Of a stretch of DNA of 64,000 bases, positions 25,510-35,649 are shown piece by piece (within the stretch, counting starts at the first letter, position 1; each line of letters starts with the position of its first letter). Source of the DNA: Amphritea atlantica. Its GTDB lineage: Bacteria; Pseudomonadota; Gammaproteobacteria; Pseudomonadales; Balneatricaceae. A program made the position numbers and the translations under genes. The notes under the pieces were generated by a model. The model had not been told where the DNA came from. It searched no databases and saw only the letters and a program-made list of their open reading frames with translations. The DNA lies in contig NZ_FOGB01000001.1 of NCBI RefSeq assembly GCF_900111095.1, positions 496,001-560,000 on the forward strand, in the 5' to 3' direction.

Positions 25510-26282
25510 ACCGTGAACCGATTTTACAGGTCGATAACCTCACCAAACTCTATGCTGCGGGCAAAGGGTGTGAGGCGGTGAGTTTCGATCTTTATCCCGG
25601 TGAAGTGCTGGGAATTGTGGGGGAATCAGGTTCAGGTAAGTCAACGCTGCTGAACTGTCTCTCTGTCCGTCTGGCCCCGGATGAGGGTGATATTCACTAT
25701 CTCACCCGGGCTGATGAGTGGGTCAACCTCTATGGCCTGAGCGAGTCCCGCCAGCGTCACCTGCAGCGCACCGAATGGGGGATTGTACATCAGCATCCCC
25801 GGGATGGTTTACGTATGGGGGTGTCTGCCGGCGCCAATATTGGTGAGCGCCTGATGGCGACCGGTGAGCGTCATTACGGCAATCTGCGGCAAACCGCGCA
25901 GAGCTGGATGAATGACGTAGAGCTGGATATCGCCCGCATCGACGACAAGCCAACCACATACTCGGGAGGGATGCAGCAGCGCTTGCAGATCGCCCGTAAT
26001 CTGGTGACTCATCCCCGACTGGTGTTTATGGATGAGCCAACCGGGGGTCTGGATGTATCGGTACAGGCGCGGCTTCTGGATCTGCTGCGGCAACTGGTGA
26101 CCGAAATGAACCTGGCCGTGGTGATTGTCACGCATGATCTGGCGGTGGCCCGATTACTGGCGCAGCGACTGATCGTTATGCGTCACGGCCGGGTGGTTGA
26201 AACCGGCCTCACCGATCAGGTGCTTGATGATCCTCAGCACGCTTATACCCAGCTGCTGGTGTCCTCCGTACTGACCTCATAA
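25506..26282 (+). CDS. phnK: C-P lyase ABC-type ATPase PhnK
   Basis: PhnK (258 residues) binds the PhnGHIJ core through PhnJ and is not a transporter ATPase. It has Walker A ([12 protein letters not shown] near residue 38), the signature [15 protein letters not shown] near 155 and Walker B ([12 protein letters not shown]). It is followed after 17 bases by the second ATPase phnL, the conserved order in C-P lyase operons. Confidence 0.93.
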   Translation: MNREPILQVDNLTKLYAAGKGCEAVSFDLYPGEVLGIVGESGSGKSTLLNCLSVRLAPDEGDIHYLTRADEWVNLYGLSESRQRHLQRTEWGIVHQHPRDGLRMGVSAGANIGERLMATGERHYGNLRQTAQSWMNDVELDIARIDDKPTTYSGGMQQRLQIARNLVTHPRLVFMDEPTGGLDVSVQARLLDLLRQLVTEMNLAVVIVTHDLAVARLLAQRLIVMRHGRVVETGLTDQVLDDPQHAYTQLLVSSVLTS

Positions 26283-26299
26283 TTCCGGGAAGTAACATA

Positions 26300-27028
26300 A
26301 TGCAAACAATGATAGAGGTGCAGGGGTTAACCAAAGTGTTCACCCTGCACAATCAGGGCGCTATCAAGCTGCCGGTCTTCAATGGTATCGACTTTGTCGC
26401 GAAGCAGGGCGAGTGCACGGTGCTGTTTGGTGAAAGTGGTTCCGGCAAAAGTACGCTGCTGCGTTCACTTTACGCCAACTACCTGCCAACCAGCGGTTCG
26501 ATAGTGGTTCGACATCGTGGTGAGATGACTGCGCTCACCGGGGCTTCAAGTCAGACCCTGCTGGAGATTCGCCGGGAAACCATCGGCTACGTCAGCCAGT
26601 TTCTGCGGGTGATTCCCCGGGTGGCTACTCTGGATGTGGTGGCTCAGCCTCTGCGTGAGCGGGGTGTCAACGTTGCAACAGCCCATGCTAAAGCGGCTGA
26701 ACTGCTGGAACAGCTGTATATTCCTGAACGGCTCTGGTCTCTGCCCCCGGGCACGTTTTCCGGTGGCGAGCAGCAGCGGGTAAATATCGCCCGGGGCTTT
26801 ATCGTCGATTATCCAATTCTGTTGCTGGATGAGCCAACGGCATCGCTGGATCAGCGCAACGCGGCGGTGGTGGTGGATCTGATCCGTCAGGCCCGTAACC
26901 GGGGGACAGCCGTGGTTGGGATCTTTCACGATGCGGAGGTTCGTGATGCCGTGGCGGATCAGATCTTCCATGTTAATCCTGACCGCCAGGAAGATTCGTT
27001 ATTCACCGATGAAAGGGTACCGGCATGA
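26300..27028 (+). CDS. phnL: C-P lyase ABC-type ATPase PhnL
   Basis: PhnL (242 residues) works with PhnGHI in forming the ribosyl-phosphonate triphosphate. It carries Walker A ([15 protein letters not shown] near residue 50), signature [15 protein letters not shown] near 153 and Walker B ([12 protein letters not shown]). The start at 26300 has a GGGAAG ribosome site. It overlaps phnM by four bases. Confidence 0.93.
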   Translation: MQTMIEVQGLTKVFTLHNQGAIKLPVFNGIDFVAKQGECTVLFGESGSGKSTLLRSLYANYLPTSGSIVVRHRGEMTALTGASSQTLLEIRRETIGYVSQFLRVIPRVATLDVVAQPLRERGVNVATAHAKAAELLEQLYIPERLWSLPPGTFSGGEQQRVNIARGFIVDYPILLLDEPTASLDQRNAAVVVDLIRQARNRGTAVVGIFHDAEVRDAVADQIFHVNPDRQEDSLFTDERVPA

Positions 27029-28161
27029 TTCTTACAAACGCGCATATTGTGTTGGAAGACGAGGTCATTCATGGCTCAGTCTCTATCAGTGAAGGTCTGA
27101 TCCAGTCGGTTGATCCGGGCTCTGTTACTTTGCCGGGGGCCGTCAACTGTGAAGGCGGTTTTCTGCTACCCGGCATGGTAGAGCTGCACACCGATAATAT
27201 GGAGAAACACTTTACCCCGCGTCCCGGTGTTGCCTGGCCCGGTTTGTCTGCCTTTAAGGTTCATGATGCGCAGATGATCAGCGCCGGTATCACCACGGTG
27301 TTTGATGCGATCTCGGTGGGGGATGTGGTGGAGGGCAGTGATCGACTTAACAATCTGACCCGTATGGCTGATGCGCTGAATGAAAGTCGTCATAGGGGAC
27401 TGACCCGTTCTGATCACCTGCTGCATCTGCGTTGTGAAGTCAGTCATGAAGATACCCTCGGCAACTTTAAGCAGCTGTCAGAGCGGTATCCGCCGCAGCT
27501 GGTGTCGGTGATGGATCACACCCCGGGGCAGCGTCAGTTTGCCAGCCTGGAAAAATATCGTCAGTACTATCAGGGTAAGTACAAGCTCTCTGATACCGAG
27601 ATGGAAGCCTTTATTCAGCGTCAGACCGAAGCCAGCAGGCTTTATAGCGATCAGTATCGTAAGGAGATCTGTGCTCTCTGCGATGAACGGGGTATTCCAC
27701 TGGCCAGTCATGATGATGCTACCCGTGATCATGTGACTGAGTCACTGGGCTTTAATATGGTGATTGCTGAATTTCCGACCACCTATGAAGCGGCCCGGGA
27801 GGCCCATGGCTATGGTATGGCGGTGCTGATGGGGGCGCCTAACGTGGTGCGCGGCGGCTCACACTCTGGGAATATTGCTGCCCATACACTGGCATCAGAG
27901 GGGTTACTGGATATTCTCTCCAGTGATTACTATCCCGCCAGTCTGTTGGATGCAGCGTTCAAGCTGGCCAATGATGAGAATAATCAGTATGACCTGGCCA
28001 AAGCGACTAAGCTGATCAGTTGTAACCCGGCAAAGTCGGTTGGTTTAACTGACCGTGGCCGCATTGCCCCCGGATTAAAAGCGGATCTGATCTGGTGTGA
28101 GGCAACAAGCGATCATCCACATATCCTGCATGTGTGGAAAAATGGTCTGCGGGTGTTCTGA
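27025..28161 (+). CDS. phnM: Alpha-D-ribose 1-methylphosphonate 5-triphosphate diphosphatase
   Basis: PhnM (378 residues) is an amidohydrolase-superfamily enzyme that removes pyrophosphate from ribosyl-phosphonate triphosphate before PhnJ acts. Metal-site motifs are [16 protein letters not shown] near residue 50, [11 protein letters not shown] near 162 and PLASHDDAT near 230. The amidohydrolase C-terminal strand region [13 protein letters not shown] is also present. It lies between phnL and phnN with tight spacing. Confidence 0.93.
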   Translation: MILTNAHIVLEDEVIHGSVSISEGLIQSVDPGSVTLPGAVNCEGGFLLPGMVELHTDNMEKHFTPRPGVAWPGLSAFKVHDAQMISAGITTVFDAISVGDVVEGSDRLNNLTRMADALNESRHRGLTRSDHLLHLRCEVSHEDTLGNFKQLSERYPPQLVSVMDHTPGQRQFASLEKYRQYYQGKYKLSDTEMEAFIQRQTEASRLYSDQYRKEICALCDERGIPLASHDDATRDHVTESLGFNMVIAEFPTTYEAAREAHGYGMAVLMGAPNVVRGGSHSGNIAAHTLASEGLLDILSSDYYPASLLDAAFKLANDENNQYDLAKATKLISCNPAKSVGLTDRGRIAPGLKADLIWCEATSDHPHILHVWKNGLRVF

Positions 28162-28165
28162 CAAG

Positions 28166-28741
28166 ATGTCATATCTATTCTATGTGGCAGGCCCGTCGGG
28201 CAGCGGAAAGGATTCCCTTATCAATGGTCTGCGTGATCGTCTTGGCGGCGGGTCTTCGGTTTTGTTTGCGCACCGCTACATAACCCGCTGTTGGCAAGCC
28301 GGTGGTGAGAATCATGTTGAGCTGAGTGAAGAAGAGTTTCGCCAGCGTTCTCAGGCAGGATTATTCAGCATGCAGTGGCAGGCGAATAATTGCCGTTATG
28401 CGATCGGTGTTGAGATCAGTCACTGGCTTAACAGCGGCTATTCGGTCGTGGTGAATGGTTCGCGGGCTCATCTGGAAGAGGCGACCTCCTGTTTTGGTGA
28501 TCGACTTATTCCAATTCTGGTGACCGTTGATCCGGCAGTACTGAGGCAGCGTCTGCAGGCGCGGGGGCGGGAAGAGGGGGGTGAAATTGATGCCAGAATT
28601 GCCCGTAATCAGATCTTTGAACAGCGCCTGCATGGTCGGGCAATAGAGATCGCCAATGATACCGATCTTTGTTCTGCGGTCGATCAGTTTCACCGCATCG
28701 TGATGAATCATACAGAGATCAGCGCAGATGTTGAAAATTGA
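28166..28741 (+). CDS. phnN: Ribose 1,5-bisphosphokinase PhnN
   Basis: PhnN (191 residues) phosphorylates ribose 1,5-bisphosphate to PRPP, recycling the ribose left after C-P cleavage. It has the guanylate-kinase-like P-loop AGPSGSGKDSL near residue 8 and the HRYITRCWQAGGENHVELSEEEF region. I chose the ATG at 28166, five bases after the phnM stop; the longer upstream frame overlaps phnM. Its end overlaps the phnP start by 14 bases. Confidence 0.9.
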   Translation: MSYLFYVAGPSGSGKDSLINGLRDRLGGGSSVLFAHRYITRCWQAGGENHVELSEEEFRQRSQAGLFSMQWQANNCRYAIGVEISHWLNSGYSVVVNGSRAHLEEATSCFGDRLIPILVTVDPAVLRQRLQARGREEGGEIDARIARNQIFEQRLHGRAIEIANDTDLCSAVDQFHRIVMNHTEISADVEN

Positions 28742-29540
28742 GTTTTTAGGCAGTGGTAATGCGGCGGGGGTTCCTGTCTGGGGTTGTCGCTGCAGTGCCT
28801 GTCTTCAGGCTCAGACTGATCCGGGAAAACGGCGCAGAGGCGCCTCACTGGCGATTCATACAGATGAGGGGGTAACGCTGGTTGATGCCGGGCTGACTGA
28901 TCTGGCTGAACGCTTCAGTTTTGTCTCAGTAAAACGGATTCTGCTGACCCATTTTCATATGGATCATGTACAGGGGTTGTTTCATCTGCGCTGGTCAGAA
29001 GAGGCCAGGCGGATACCGGTTTTCCGACCCGATGATCCTCTCGGGGCCGATGATCTGTATAAACATCCGGGTGTGTTTGAGTTTCAGCCCCCCTTCAAAC
29101 CTTTTGATTCTGTTGAATGGCCGGGGTTCAGAGTGGTTGCTTTACCGCTGATTCATTCCAGGGAAACCTTCGGCTATCTGATCAGCAATGGCAATTATTG
29201 CATGGCGTATCTGACCGATACAGCAGGCTTTCCTGCGGAGACTCTGAACTATCTGCAACGTTATCCGGTGGATGATCTGGTGCTGGATTGTAGTGAGCCT
29301 CCGAGAGAATCGATGCCCCGCAACCATAACGATCTGAATGCTGCGCTTGATCTCTGGCGTCAAAGTGGTGCCAGCCGTTTGTGGCTCACCCATATTAGCC
29401 ATCGGTTGGATTGCTGGCTGGAGCATTCTGGCGCTACACTGCCTGAAGGTGTGGCTGTTGTTACTGATGGGATGCTGTTTGAGATTGAAGAAGATTGTGT
29501 CTCTCAGAAACTGATCGTCGAGATAAGTAGAAAGGGTTGA
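28728..29540 (+). CDS. phnP: Phosphoribosyl cyclic phosphodiesterase PhnP
   Basis: PhnP (270 residues) is a metallo-beta-lactamase-fold enzyme that opens the 1,2-cyclic ribosyl phosphate produced by PhnJ. The zinc/manganese motif LLTHFHMDHVQG lies near residue 80, and an N-terminal GCRCSACLQAQ stretch supplies the structural zinc cysteines. Later metal ligands fit LTDTAGF near 165 and THISH near 220. The start overlaps phnN. PhnN and PhnP together complete salvage to PRPP. Confidence 0.92.
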   Translation: MLKIEFLGSGNAAGVPVWGCRCSACLQAQTDPGKRRRGASLAIHTDEGVTLVDAGLTDLAERFSFVSVKRILLTHFHMDHVQGLFHLRWSEEARRIPVFRPDDPLGADDLYKHPGVFEFQPPFKPFDSVEWPGFRVVALPLIHSRETFGYLISNGNYCMAYLTDTAGFPAETLNYLQRYPVDDLVLDCSEPPRESMPRNHNDLNAALDLWRQSGASRLWLTHISHRLDCWLEHSGATLPEGVAVVTDGMLFEIEEDCVSQKLIVEISRKG

Positions 29541-29567
29541 GATTGGAAGAGACAGCTGAGATAGCGA

Positions 29568-30422
29568 ATGACACTTGAACCGGAAATTGCTGTTGTCCTG
29601 TCGGTGATGATGCATGTCACCTGGAATCTGATCGCGCGCTATCAGTCATCCAGGGCATTTCCATTGTGGTGGGTGTTGCTGGCTCATCTGATTATGGTTG
29701 CCCCGTGGGGTTTCTGGGCGCTGATTACTGAGGTTCACTGGAACCTTACTTTTGCACTGCTTCTGCTGATCTCAGCGTCAGCGAATGTGATCTACTTTTT
29801 AGGGCTAAGGCAGGCGTATCATCACGCCCCGGTACCGCTGGTCTACCCTCTGGTCAGAAGTTCACCTCTGTTGATTGCGATCTGGAGTGTTTTACTCTTT
29901 GGGGAAACGCTGGGTATCTGGGCATGGGCAGGAATCATCGTTAGTGTCGCAGGCTTGCTCATTCTGGCATTCAGCTCTGGTTCTGCCAATGACAAGCGCG
30001 CCTTGCCCTGGGCGATGACTGCGATGCTGGCCACCAGTGTTTATTCGCTGAGTGATAAGGCGGCAGTGTCCAGCCTGAATAGTTTTAGTGCCATTGTCGG
30101 CTTCATCTCAGTGGGGTACTTCTGTTCATGGCTGGCACTGTCGGTTCTGTTAGTCCGCCAGACAGGAGACTGGCGGCCCCGAACAGGGATCTCTCCTTTA
30201 GCTATGTTCACCGGAGGACTTTGTATCGGTCTGGCTTATGCACTGGTGGTGTTTGCCATGAAGCAGATGCCCTCTGCCGTGGTCGTGGCATATTCTAATG
30301 CCGGAATCATCGTCGCGTCGGTTATCTCGATTCTTTTCTTACGTGAACGCTGGGCCTGGAAGCAGAGAGTTCTGGCGGCAATGATCATTCTTATCGGGAT
30401 TATCATGATCTATCGGGGATAG
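29568..30422 (+). CDS. DMT/EamA-family permease of the phosphonate operon
   Basis: This 284-residue protein has ten predicted membrane spans in two EamA halves (for example PLVYPLVRSSPLLIAIWSVL and the second-half VVVAYSNAGIIVASV). Homologues recur at the end of phosphonate-use operons, so a link to phosphonate metabolism is likely, perhaps export of an intermediate or a by-product. Substrate and direction are unknown. It follows phnP by 27 bases and is probably the last gene of the operon. Confidence 0.75.
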   Translation: MTLEPEIAVVLSVMMHVTWNLIARYQSSRAFPLWWVLLAHLIMVAPWGFWALITEVHWNLTFALLLLISASANVIYFLGLRQAYHHAPVPLVYPLVRSSPLLIAIWSVLLFGETLGIWAWAGIIVSVAGLLILAFSSGSANDKRALPWAMTAMLATSVYSLSDKAAVSSLNSFSAIVGFISVGYFCSWLALSVLLVRQTGDWRPRTGISPLAMFTGGLCIGLAYALVVFAMKQMPSAVVVAYSNAGIIVASVISILFLRERWAWKQRVLAAMIILIGIIMIYRG

Positions 30423-30530
30423 GCTTATATGCTCAGATATCAATCGCAATTTAAACGTTAATTCCGCTATAAATGCGATCTGATATTTCGTATAGTCATA
30501 CCATTACCAGGTAGATTAAGTGCACAGTCC

Positions 30531-31574
30531 ATGGCTAGACATAAGCCTAACCCCTATTCCGATGATTCCTATGATCAGGCTGCTATCAATCTCCGACTTG
30601 CATTGTCTGTATTAGGGGAGCATCGTTTGCCCAGCTCGCCCGTTAATTTCCGGCTTGCTTATGATCTTATCGACGGCAGAAGCCACAGCTTAAATGATCA
30701 GTTTAAGGCGGTGCTCGCTTCAGAGCATACAGATCTCAATGAAGCGTTATGGGATCTGTATCGTAAGTTTTATATACAGGATGAAGAGGCGCTGGAGCTT
30801 ATCAGAGCTGAGCTGCAGGGAATTTTAACCGGTGTGGTTAATGAGTGTGGCTTTGCCCGGGGAGAGTTATTGGCATACTCCGGTCGCTTAAACATACTGG
30901 CAGATCTGATGAATGCTGATGCAAACTCTGAGCTAACACTGACAGCCGTTAAAGATGCTATCAAAGATGCTCAGGAAGTAGCAGAAACTCAACAGCAGTT
31001 GGGGTCTCAGCTTACCGATGTACTGAAAGAGGTTCGTGAGATCCGTAAGGTGATCAATGAGGTTCGGGAGGAGTCTCATATAGATCCGTTGACTGGCGTT
31101 TCTAATCGCCGGGCATTTGATTTTGCTTTAGACCATCAGATTGATGAAGCAACAGATCAGAGTGAACCGCTCTCTTTACTGTTATGCGATATCGATAACT
31201 TCAAAAAATTCAACGACGATTATGGTCATCTTGTCGGCGATAAAGTACTGCAATTTGTGGCTAAACAGTTGAAGAGATCAATCAAGGGGCGGGACTTTGT
31301 CTGCCGTTTTGGCGGAGAAGAGTTTGCCATAATTCTGCCGCAAACACCGCTTAAAAGCGCTGTAATTGTGGCTGATCAGCTTAGATTGGCGATCAGTAAG
31401 AGTCGCTTGAAACGTGCCAACTCAGATGAAGTCTACGGCCATGTAACACTCTCGTTCGGTGTTGCAGAGCTGAGACCCGATGAAGCTCGCAATGATCTGA
31501 TTGACCGGGCTGACCGGGGCCTCTATCAGGCCAAGAAAAATGGTCGCAACCGGGTAGAGATGATCACGGATTAA
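30531..31574 (+). CDS. GGDEF-domain diguanylate cyclase
   Basis: This 347-residue soluble protein has an uncharacterised helical N-terminal half, a short coiled-coil (residues about 150-185) and a C-terminal GGDEF domain. The catalytic signature FGGEEF is intact near residue 263, and LTGVSNRRAF and LCDIDNFKKFND are typical. The position of the inhibitory RxxD site reads KGRD, so product inhibition may be lost. It should make c-di-GMP. Its stop is 18 bases from a converging RNA methyltransferase gene. Confidence 0.88.
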   Translation: MARHKPNPYSDDSYDQAAINLRLALSVLGEHRLPSSPVNFRLAYDLIDGRSHSLNDQFKAVLASEHTDLNEALWDLYRKFYIQDEEALELIRAELQGILTGVVNECGFARGELLAYSGRLNILADLMNADANSELTLTAVKDAIKDAQEVAETQQQLGSQLTDVLKEVREIRKVINEVREESHIDPLTGVSNRRAFDFALDHQIDEATDQSEPLSLLLCDIDNFKKFNDDYGHLVGDKVLQFVAKQLKRSIKGRDFVCRFGGEEFAIILPQTPLKSAVIVADQLRLAISKSRLKRANSDEVYGHVTLSFGVAELRPDEARNDLIDRADRGLYQAKKNGRNRVEMITD

Positions 31575-31591
31575 AAGCTCCACGATCTCTA

Positions 31592-32104
31592 CTAGCGTTT
31601 GTATACCAGCCGGTTATTCACATCACGACTCTGTTTAATAAGCTCTCTATGGTCTATCGCATTGCTTTGTTTCGCCATGCGATCATAGAGGAGTACATTG
31701 ACGGTTGCTGCCAGGTTCATGCAACCGATGGTAGGAACATAGACCACTGCATCGGCCAGATCGACAACCGACTGATCAATTGATCCATCTTCCGGACCAA
31801 AGATGTACAGCGCATCCTCAGGGTGAGTGAACTCGGGCAGAGGTATCGCTCCTTCGGCCAGCTCGACACACACCAGTTTCCGGCTTTCTCCCATCAGTTC
31901 TGTTAATGCATTAATGGAACTCAGAGGGATCTGCTGGCTGATATTACGGGTATCCAGGTGATACTTAGCGGCTCTCTCAAACCGGGTGCCGGTGTAATAA
32001 ATGGCTGAAGCACCATAGCAACCCGCTGCGCGCATCACTGCACCAACATTGGAAGGGCTTTTCGGGTTGCACAAGGCGATGGCAGCTGAGCCAGTTTCAG
32101 ACAC
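31592..32104 (-). CDS. TrmH/SpoU-family RNA 2'-O-methyltransferase
   Basis: This 170-residue SPOUT-fold protein has the three SpoU motifs: NPKSPSNVGAVMRAAGC (motif 1, near residue 13), YIFGPEDGSI (motif 2, near 97) and VPTIGCMNLAATVNVLLYDR (motif 3, near 123), which forms the SAM-binding knot. The target (tRNA or rRNA) cannot be assigned from sequence. The length is close to short TrmL/TrmH-type proteins. It converges with the diguanylate cyclase gene. Confidence 0.82.
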   Translation of the reverse strand: MSETGSAAIALCNPKSPSNVGAVMRAAGCYGASAIYYTGTRFERAAKYHLDTRNISQQIPLSSINALTELMGESRKLVCVELAEGAIPLPEFTHPEDALYIFGPEDGSIDQSVVDLADAVVYVPTIGCMNLAATVNVLLYDRMAKQSNAIDHRELIKQSRDVNNRLVYKR

Positions 32105-32224
32105 AATAGAGTCCTTTGATTCAGGATGTTTTGAGATCCTATGCTTTTATTCGGCAGGAGTTTAACAAAATGCGTGAAAATTTACCTTTTAAAGATCTCA
32201 TACAGATTGTGAAGTGTAGTTTGC

Positions 32225-33154
32225 TTACTCAACTGTTTTCGCTAACTGTTCTAGCAGGGCAGATCTGTCGATCAGTTGCTGGAAGCGCTCTTTATTATCG
32301 GTCAGTACAACATTATTCGCACCCGTAAGACGCAATATGGCCTGCACTTTTGTTTGCGTATTATATTCAGGGGAATCAATGAGGGATGTTGTCGATAGTC
32401 CCGATCCCAGTAATTCTTCAACCATCTGGCCATTTAACCAGCGTGACCGTTCCCACATTTGAACAGGCTCCCCGAAAGAAACCCACTCATTTTCTGATTC
32501 CGGTGGGGGATATGCTGATTGTTGTATCTCATCAATGTATTTTCGTATTAACTCAGATAGCTGCTGGGAGTTTGATACTGCAAGTTCAGCCAGTTCAAAA
32601 GGCTGTGCTGAGGTTTTAGGATCAGGAGCGATGTCGGCATATAGTTTGATAAACGCAGATTCAAACCAGGGGTAATGCTTTGCAAGCGATGTGAATATGC
32701 CAGAAGGCGTTGCCGTGCCTACCAGACATCTGCTAATTCCATTCCGGGTTTCAACAAATACAAAAGACTTTAAGTCACTCACCCTTCCAAGAATCAGAGC
32801 AAAAATATATAAACGGGAGGAGAGCCATTTATCGCCTTCACCCAGATCAATAATGGCATAATCGGCATCTTGTGTAGCCGCCAGCTGTTTAAACAGTTCG
32901 TGTGATGCGCTATCGAAAAGCTTAGTAGGAGTGAGCTGCCTGACATCGAAATCTGCGACTGAGCTCGGAGTCATTTCAGGTAAAGCGGACAGCTCAATAG
33001 CATAATCACCATAGGATAACTTAGTGATACGTTTACCCATCTGCTCAACTAAAGTGGAGAGAGGTTTTTGCATTGCGAATAATGATGTTCCAACGACAAA
33101 AGGCCATGCGATCGCATTTAAAATATCAGCTATTGCTTTCCAGTCTATAGCCAT
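32225..33154 (-). CDS. Hypothetical membrane-anchored protein
   Basis: I do not recognise this 309-residue protein. It has one hydrophobic segment near the N terminus (about residues 9-28, IADILNAIAWPFVVGTSLFA), then a soluble region with mixed alpha/beta character, including YAIIDLGEGDKWLSSRLYIFALILG near residue 120. No catalytic motif was seen. The composition is slightly AT-richer than its neighbours. It stands alone between the RNA methyltransferase and glutaminase genes. Confidence 0.6.
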   Translation of the reverse strand: MAIDWKAIADILNAIAWPFVVGTSLFAMQKPLSTLVEQMGKRITKLSYGDYAIELSALPEMTPSSVADFDVRQLTPTKLFDSASHELFKQLAATQDADYAIIDLGEGDKWLSSRLYIFALILGRVSDLKSFVFVETRNGISRCLVGTATPSGIFTSLAKHYPWFESAFIKLYADIAPDPKTSAQPFELAELAVSNSQQLSELIRKYIDEIQQSAYPPPESENEWVSFGEPVQMWERSRWLNGQMVEELLGSGLSTTSLIDSPEYNTQTKVQAILRLTGANNVVLTDNKERFQQLIDRSALLEQLAKTVE

Positions 33155-33362
33155 ACTTCACCTCTTTATTTTCAATCCCTGTTTGAAGCTTTGCTCAATA
33201 GCTCATTCAGGGATCGAATAGCGGGATTGCAGTTGATAGGCTTCAGTGGTTTGCGCATGATTGCAAACAACCGTTTTAATTCAGTGTAGTTATCAACTGC
33301 AATTCTGTGAAATATGCACTGTAAATAGTGTTTTAACACTGTCAATAATTTCGCTAGGAGTG

Positions 33363-34280
33363 CTAGCCAAAAATAGACCAGCCGGTGTGCTGTACCAGGT
33401 TCTCCAGCGCTTCGGTGCCCAGTTTACTGTTGCCAACCTCATCCAGACCCGGTGACCATACCGCGATCGATGCCTTACCCGGCGCTATCGCCAAAATACC
33501 ACCGCCAACACCACTCTTGCCGGGCAGACCTACCCGGAAGGCGAATTCGCCTGAGCCATCATAGTGACCGCACATCAGCATCAACGAGTTAATTCGGCGG
33601 GCGCGCAGGGCCGAAACCACCCGGGTTCCGGACACCGGGTTGCGGCCATTATCGACAAGAAACAGTCCTGAGCGGGCCAGCTGTTCTGTATTCATCGCAA
33701 TGGAGCAGTGGTGGAAATAGGTGCCTAAAACCCAATCGACCGGGTTCTTCATCCGCCCAAATGATGCCATAAAGTGAGCCAGAGAGGCATTTCGATCACC
33801 GGTGACCAGTTCTGACTGCGCCACTTTTTCATCGATACCGATACTGTCATCATCCGCAATAAAACGAACAAATTGAAGAATCTCGCCCAGTGTTTCTTTT
33901 GGCTGGTGACCCTTCAGAATGGCATCGGCGATAGCAATAGCACCGGCATTGATAAATGGATTACGGGGCTTACCGTTTTCATGTTCCAGCTGCACGATGG
34001 AATTAAACGGATCGCCTGAGGGTTCACGTCCAACCCGGGACCATACCGCGTCACCGAGTTTGCCCAGAGCGATCGTCAGGGTAAATACTTTGGAGATACT
34101 CTGTATCGAAAACAGCCGTTCGCTGTGTCCCGAACTGAATACCCGTCCATCTGCCAGCGCCACGGTAATGGCGAACTGGTTAGGATCAATACAGGCCAGT
34201 TGCGGAATATAATCCGCTACCTTGCCGCGTTCTTTACTCGCGCCGATTGTGGCGACGATCTCATCTAAAATATCTTGCAC
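33363..34280 (-). CDS. glsA: Glutaminase A
   Basis: This 305-residue serine-dependent beta-lactamase-fold glutaminase hydrolyses glutamine to glutamate and ammonia. The catalytic Ser-x-x-Lys is SIQSISKVF near residue 60, with [10 protein letters not shown] near 105 and [12 protein letters not shown] near 255. I chose the GTG at 34280, preceded by AGGAGA, rather than the much longer frame that runs into rhlE. This gives the normal length of about 305-310 residues. The ribosome site overlaps the last codons of rhlE, suggesting translational coupling. Confidence 0.9.
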   Translation of the reverse strand: MQDILDEIVATIGASKERGKVADYIPQLACIDPNQFAITVALADGRVFSSGHSERLFSIQSISKVFTLTIALGKLGDAVWSRVGREPSGDPFNSIVQLEHENGKPRNPFINAGAIAIADAILKGHQPKETLGEILQFVRFIADDDSIGIDEKVAQSELVTGDRNASLAHFMASFGRMKNPVDWVLGTYFHHCSIAMNTEQLARSGLFLVDNGRNPVSGTRVVSALRARRINSLMLMCGHYDGSGEFAFRVGLPGKSGVGGGILAIAPGKASIAVWSPGLDEVGNSKLGTEALENLVQHTGWSIFG

Positions 34281-34290
34281 CGTAATTCTC

Positions 34291-35520
34291 CTATCGACGC
34301 CGTGAACGTCCCGCTTGCTTTCCTCGGCCAGTTCGACTCGATCCTCTCCGACTACCGCTCTTCTTCTTCGACGGGGAGAAATCCTGATCCAGATTGGGTT
34401 CATATCCGGGTAACCACTGTTGCATCAGCGGAGTGTCGAGAATTTTATGAACTTCATCAAGCAACCATGTTTCATCAGCACTTAACAATGTGATTGCCAA
34501 GCCCGTTTCGCCCGCTCTGCCGGTGCGGCCGATACGGTGGATATAATCTTCAGCATTATGCGGCAGCTCATAGTTGATCACATATTTCAGTTGTTGAATA
34601 TCTAAACCACGGGATGCGACATCGGTGGCCACCAACACCCGGATGGTGCCATTCTTAAATCCTTCAAGCGCCCGTTCGCGCGCTCCCTGAGACTTATCGC
34701 CATGTATCGCTTCGGTTTTTAAACCGTCTTTACACATCTCTTTCGCCAGGTCATCGGCACCTTGTTTGGTGCGGGTAAACACCAGCACCTGTTGCCAGTT
34801 ATTGGCACCGATAAGGTATGAGGTGATCTCACGTTTACGCTGTTTATCCACCTCATAGGCGATCTGTTTAACCTGGCTGGCGGCGGTATTACGCTCGTCT
34901 ACTTCGATCAGGATCGGGCTGTTCAGCAGCTGTTGGCTGAGTTTGAATATGGCATCATCAAAGGTAGCGGAAAACAGCAGTGTCTGGCGGCTATCCGGTA
35001 CTGAGCGCAAAATCCGTTTGATATCATCGATAAAACCCATATCCAGCATCCGGTCGGCTTCATCCAGCACAAAGAACGCCAACTGGCTCAGGACGATTGC
35101 CTCGCGGGAGAGCAGATCAATCAGCCGGCCTGGCGTTGCCACCAGTATATCAACCCCCTGTTCGATAGCCTCCAGCTGGGGGTTGATGCTGACGCCGCCA
35201 TAGGCGATCACAGTGTGCAGTGGCAGATATTGACCGTAGCGCCTGAAGCTCTGTCCCACCTGCTGCGCCAGTTCCCGGGTGGGTGTCAGAATCAGCGCTT
35301 TAACCACCGGTGCAGGTGTCTTCCTGTCTCCCAGTGCATGCAGAATGGGTAGGGCAAACGCGGCGGTTTTCCCGGTGCCGGTCTGCGCGCCCGCCATCAG
35401 ATCCTGATGTTTTAAAACAGCGGGAATCGCTTCCTTTTGAATCGGGGTGGGCTGGTGATAGCCTTTTTCTTCGACGGCCTGCAGCAGAGCGGGGTGTAAA
35501 CCAAATGATGCGAAACTCAT
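34291..35520 (-). CDS. rhlE: DEAD-box ATP-dependent RNA helicase RhlE
   Basis: This 409-residue DEAD-box helicase has all core motifs: [13 protein letters not shown] (I), PTRELAQQ (Ia), TPGR (Ib), [13 protein letters not shown] (II), SAT (III), [11 protein letters not shown] (V) and [10 protein letters not shown] (VI). A basic Lys/Arg/Gly/Ser-rich C-terminal tail (last 35 residues) would bind RNA. RhlE homologues act in ribosome assembly and RNA turnover. It lies directly upstream of glsA on the same strand. Confidence 0.92.
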   Translation of the reverse strand: MSFASFGLHPALLQAVEEKGYHQPTPIQKEAIPAVLKHQDLMAGAQTGTGKTAAFALPILHALGDRKTPAPVVKALILTPTRELAQQVGQSFRRYGQYLPLHTVIAYGGVSINPQLEAIEQGVDILVATPGRLIDLLSREAIVLSQLAFFVLDEADRMLDMGFIDDIKRILRSVPDSRQTLLFSATFDDAIFKLSQQLLNSPILIEVDERNTAASQVKQIAYEVDKQRKREITSYLIGANNWQQVLVFTRTKQGADDLAKEMCKDGLKTEAIHGDKSQGARERALEGFKNGTIRVLVATDVASRGLDIQQLKYVINYELPHNAEDYIHRIGRTGRAGETGLAITLLSADETWLLDEVHKILDTPLMQQWLPGYEPNLDQDFSPSKKKSGSRRGSSRTGRGKQAGRSRRR

Positions 35521-35649
35521 GACCTGTGCCTTAACGTTTAAACAGGCGCGAGTTTAGCAGATCGGTTATCGATTTGCGGCTGAAAAATAGGGCAGAGTAT
35601 AAAGCTGGAAAAAACAGGCCAGAATGGAGTCACACTGGCCGGCTAGCAG

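Noticed and set aside
34281-34403. Longer glutaminase frame running into rhlE
   Set aside because: The extra N terminus is Arg-rich translation of the rhlE tail; the GTG at 34280 with AGGAGA gives the family length.
34291-35520. RhlE considered as part of a defence island
   Set aside because: All motifs and the basic tail match the housekeeping RhlE group, and base composition is like the core genome.
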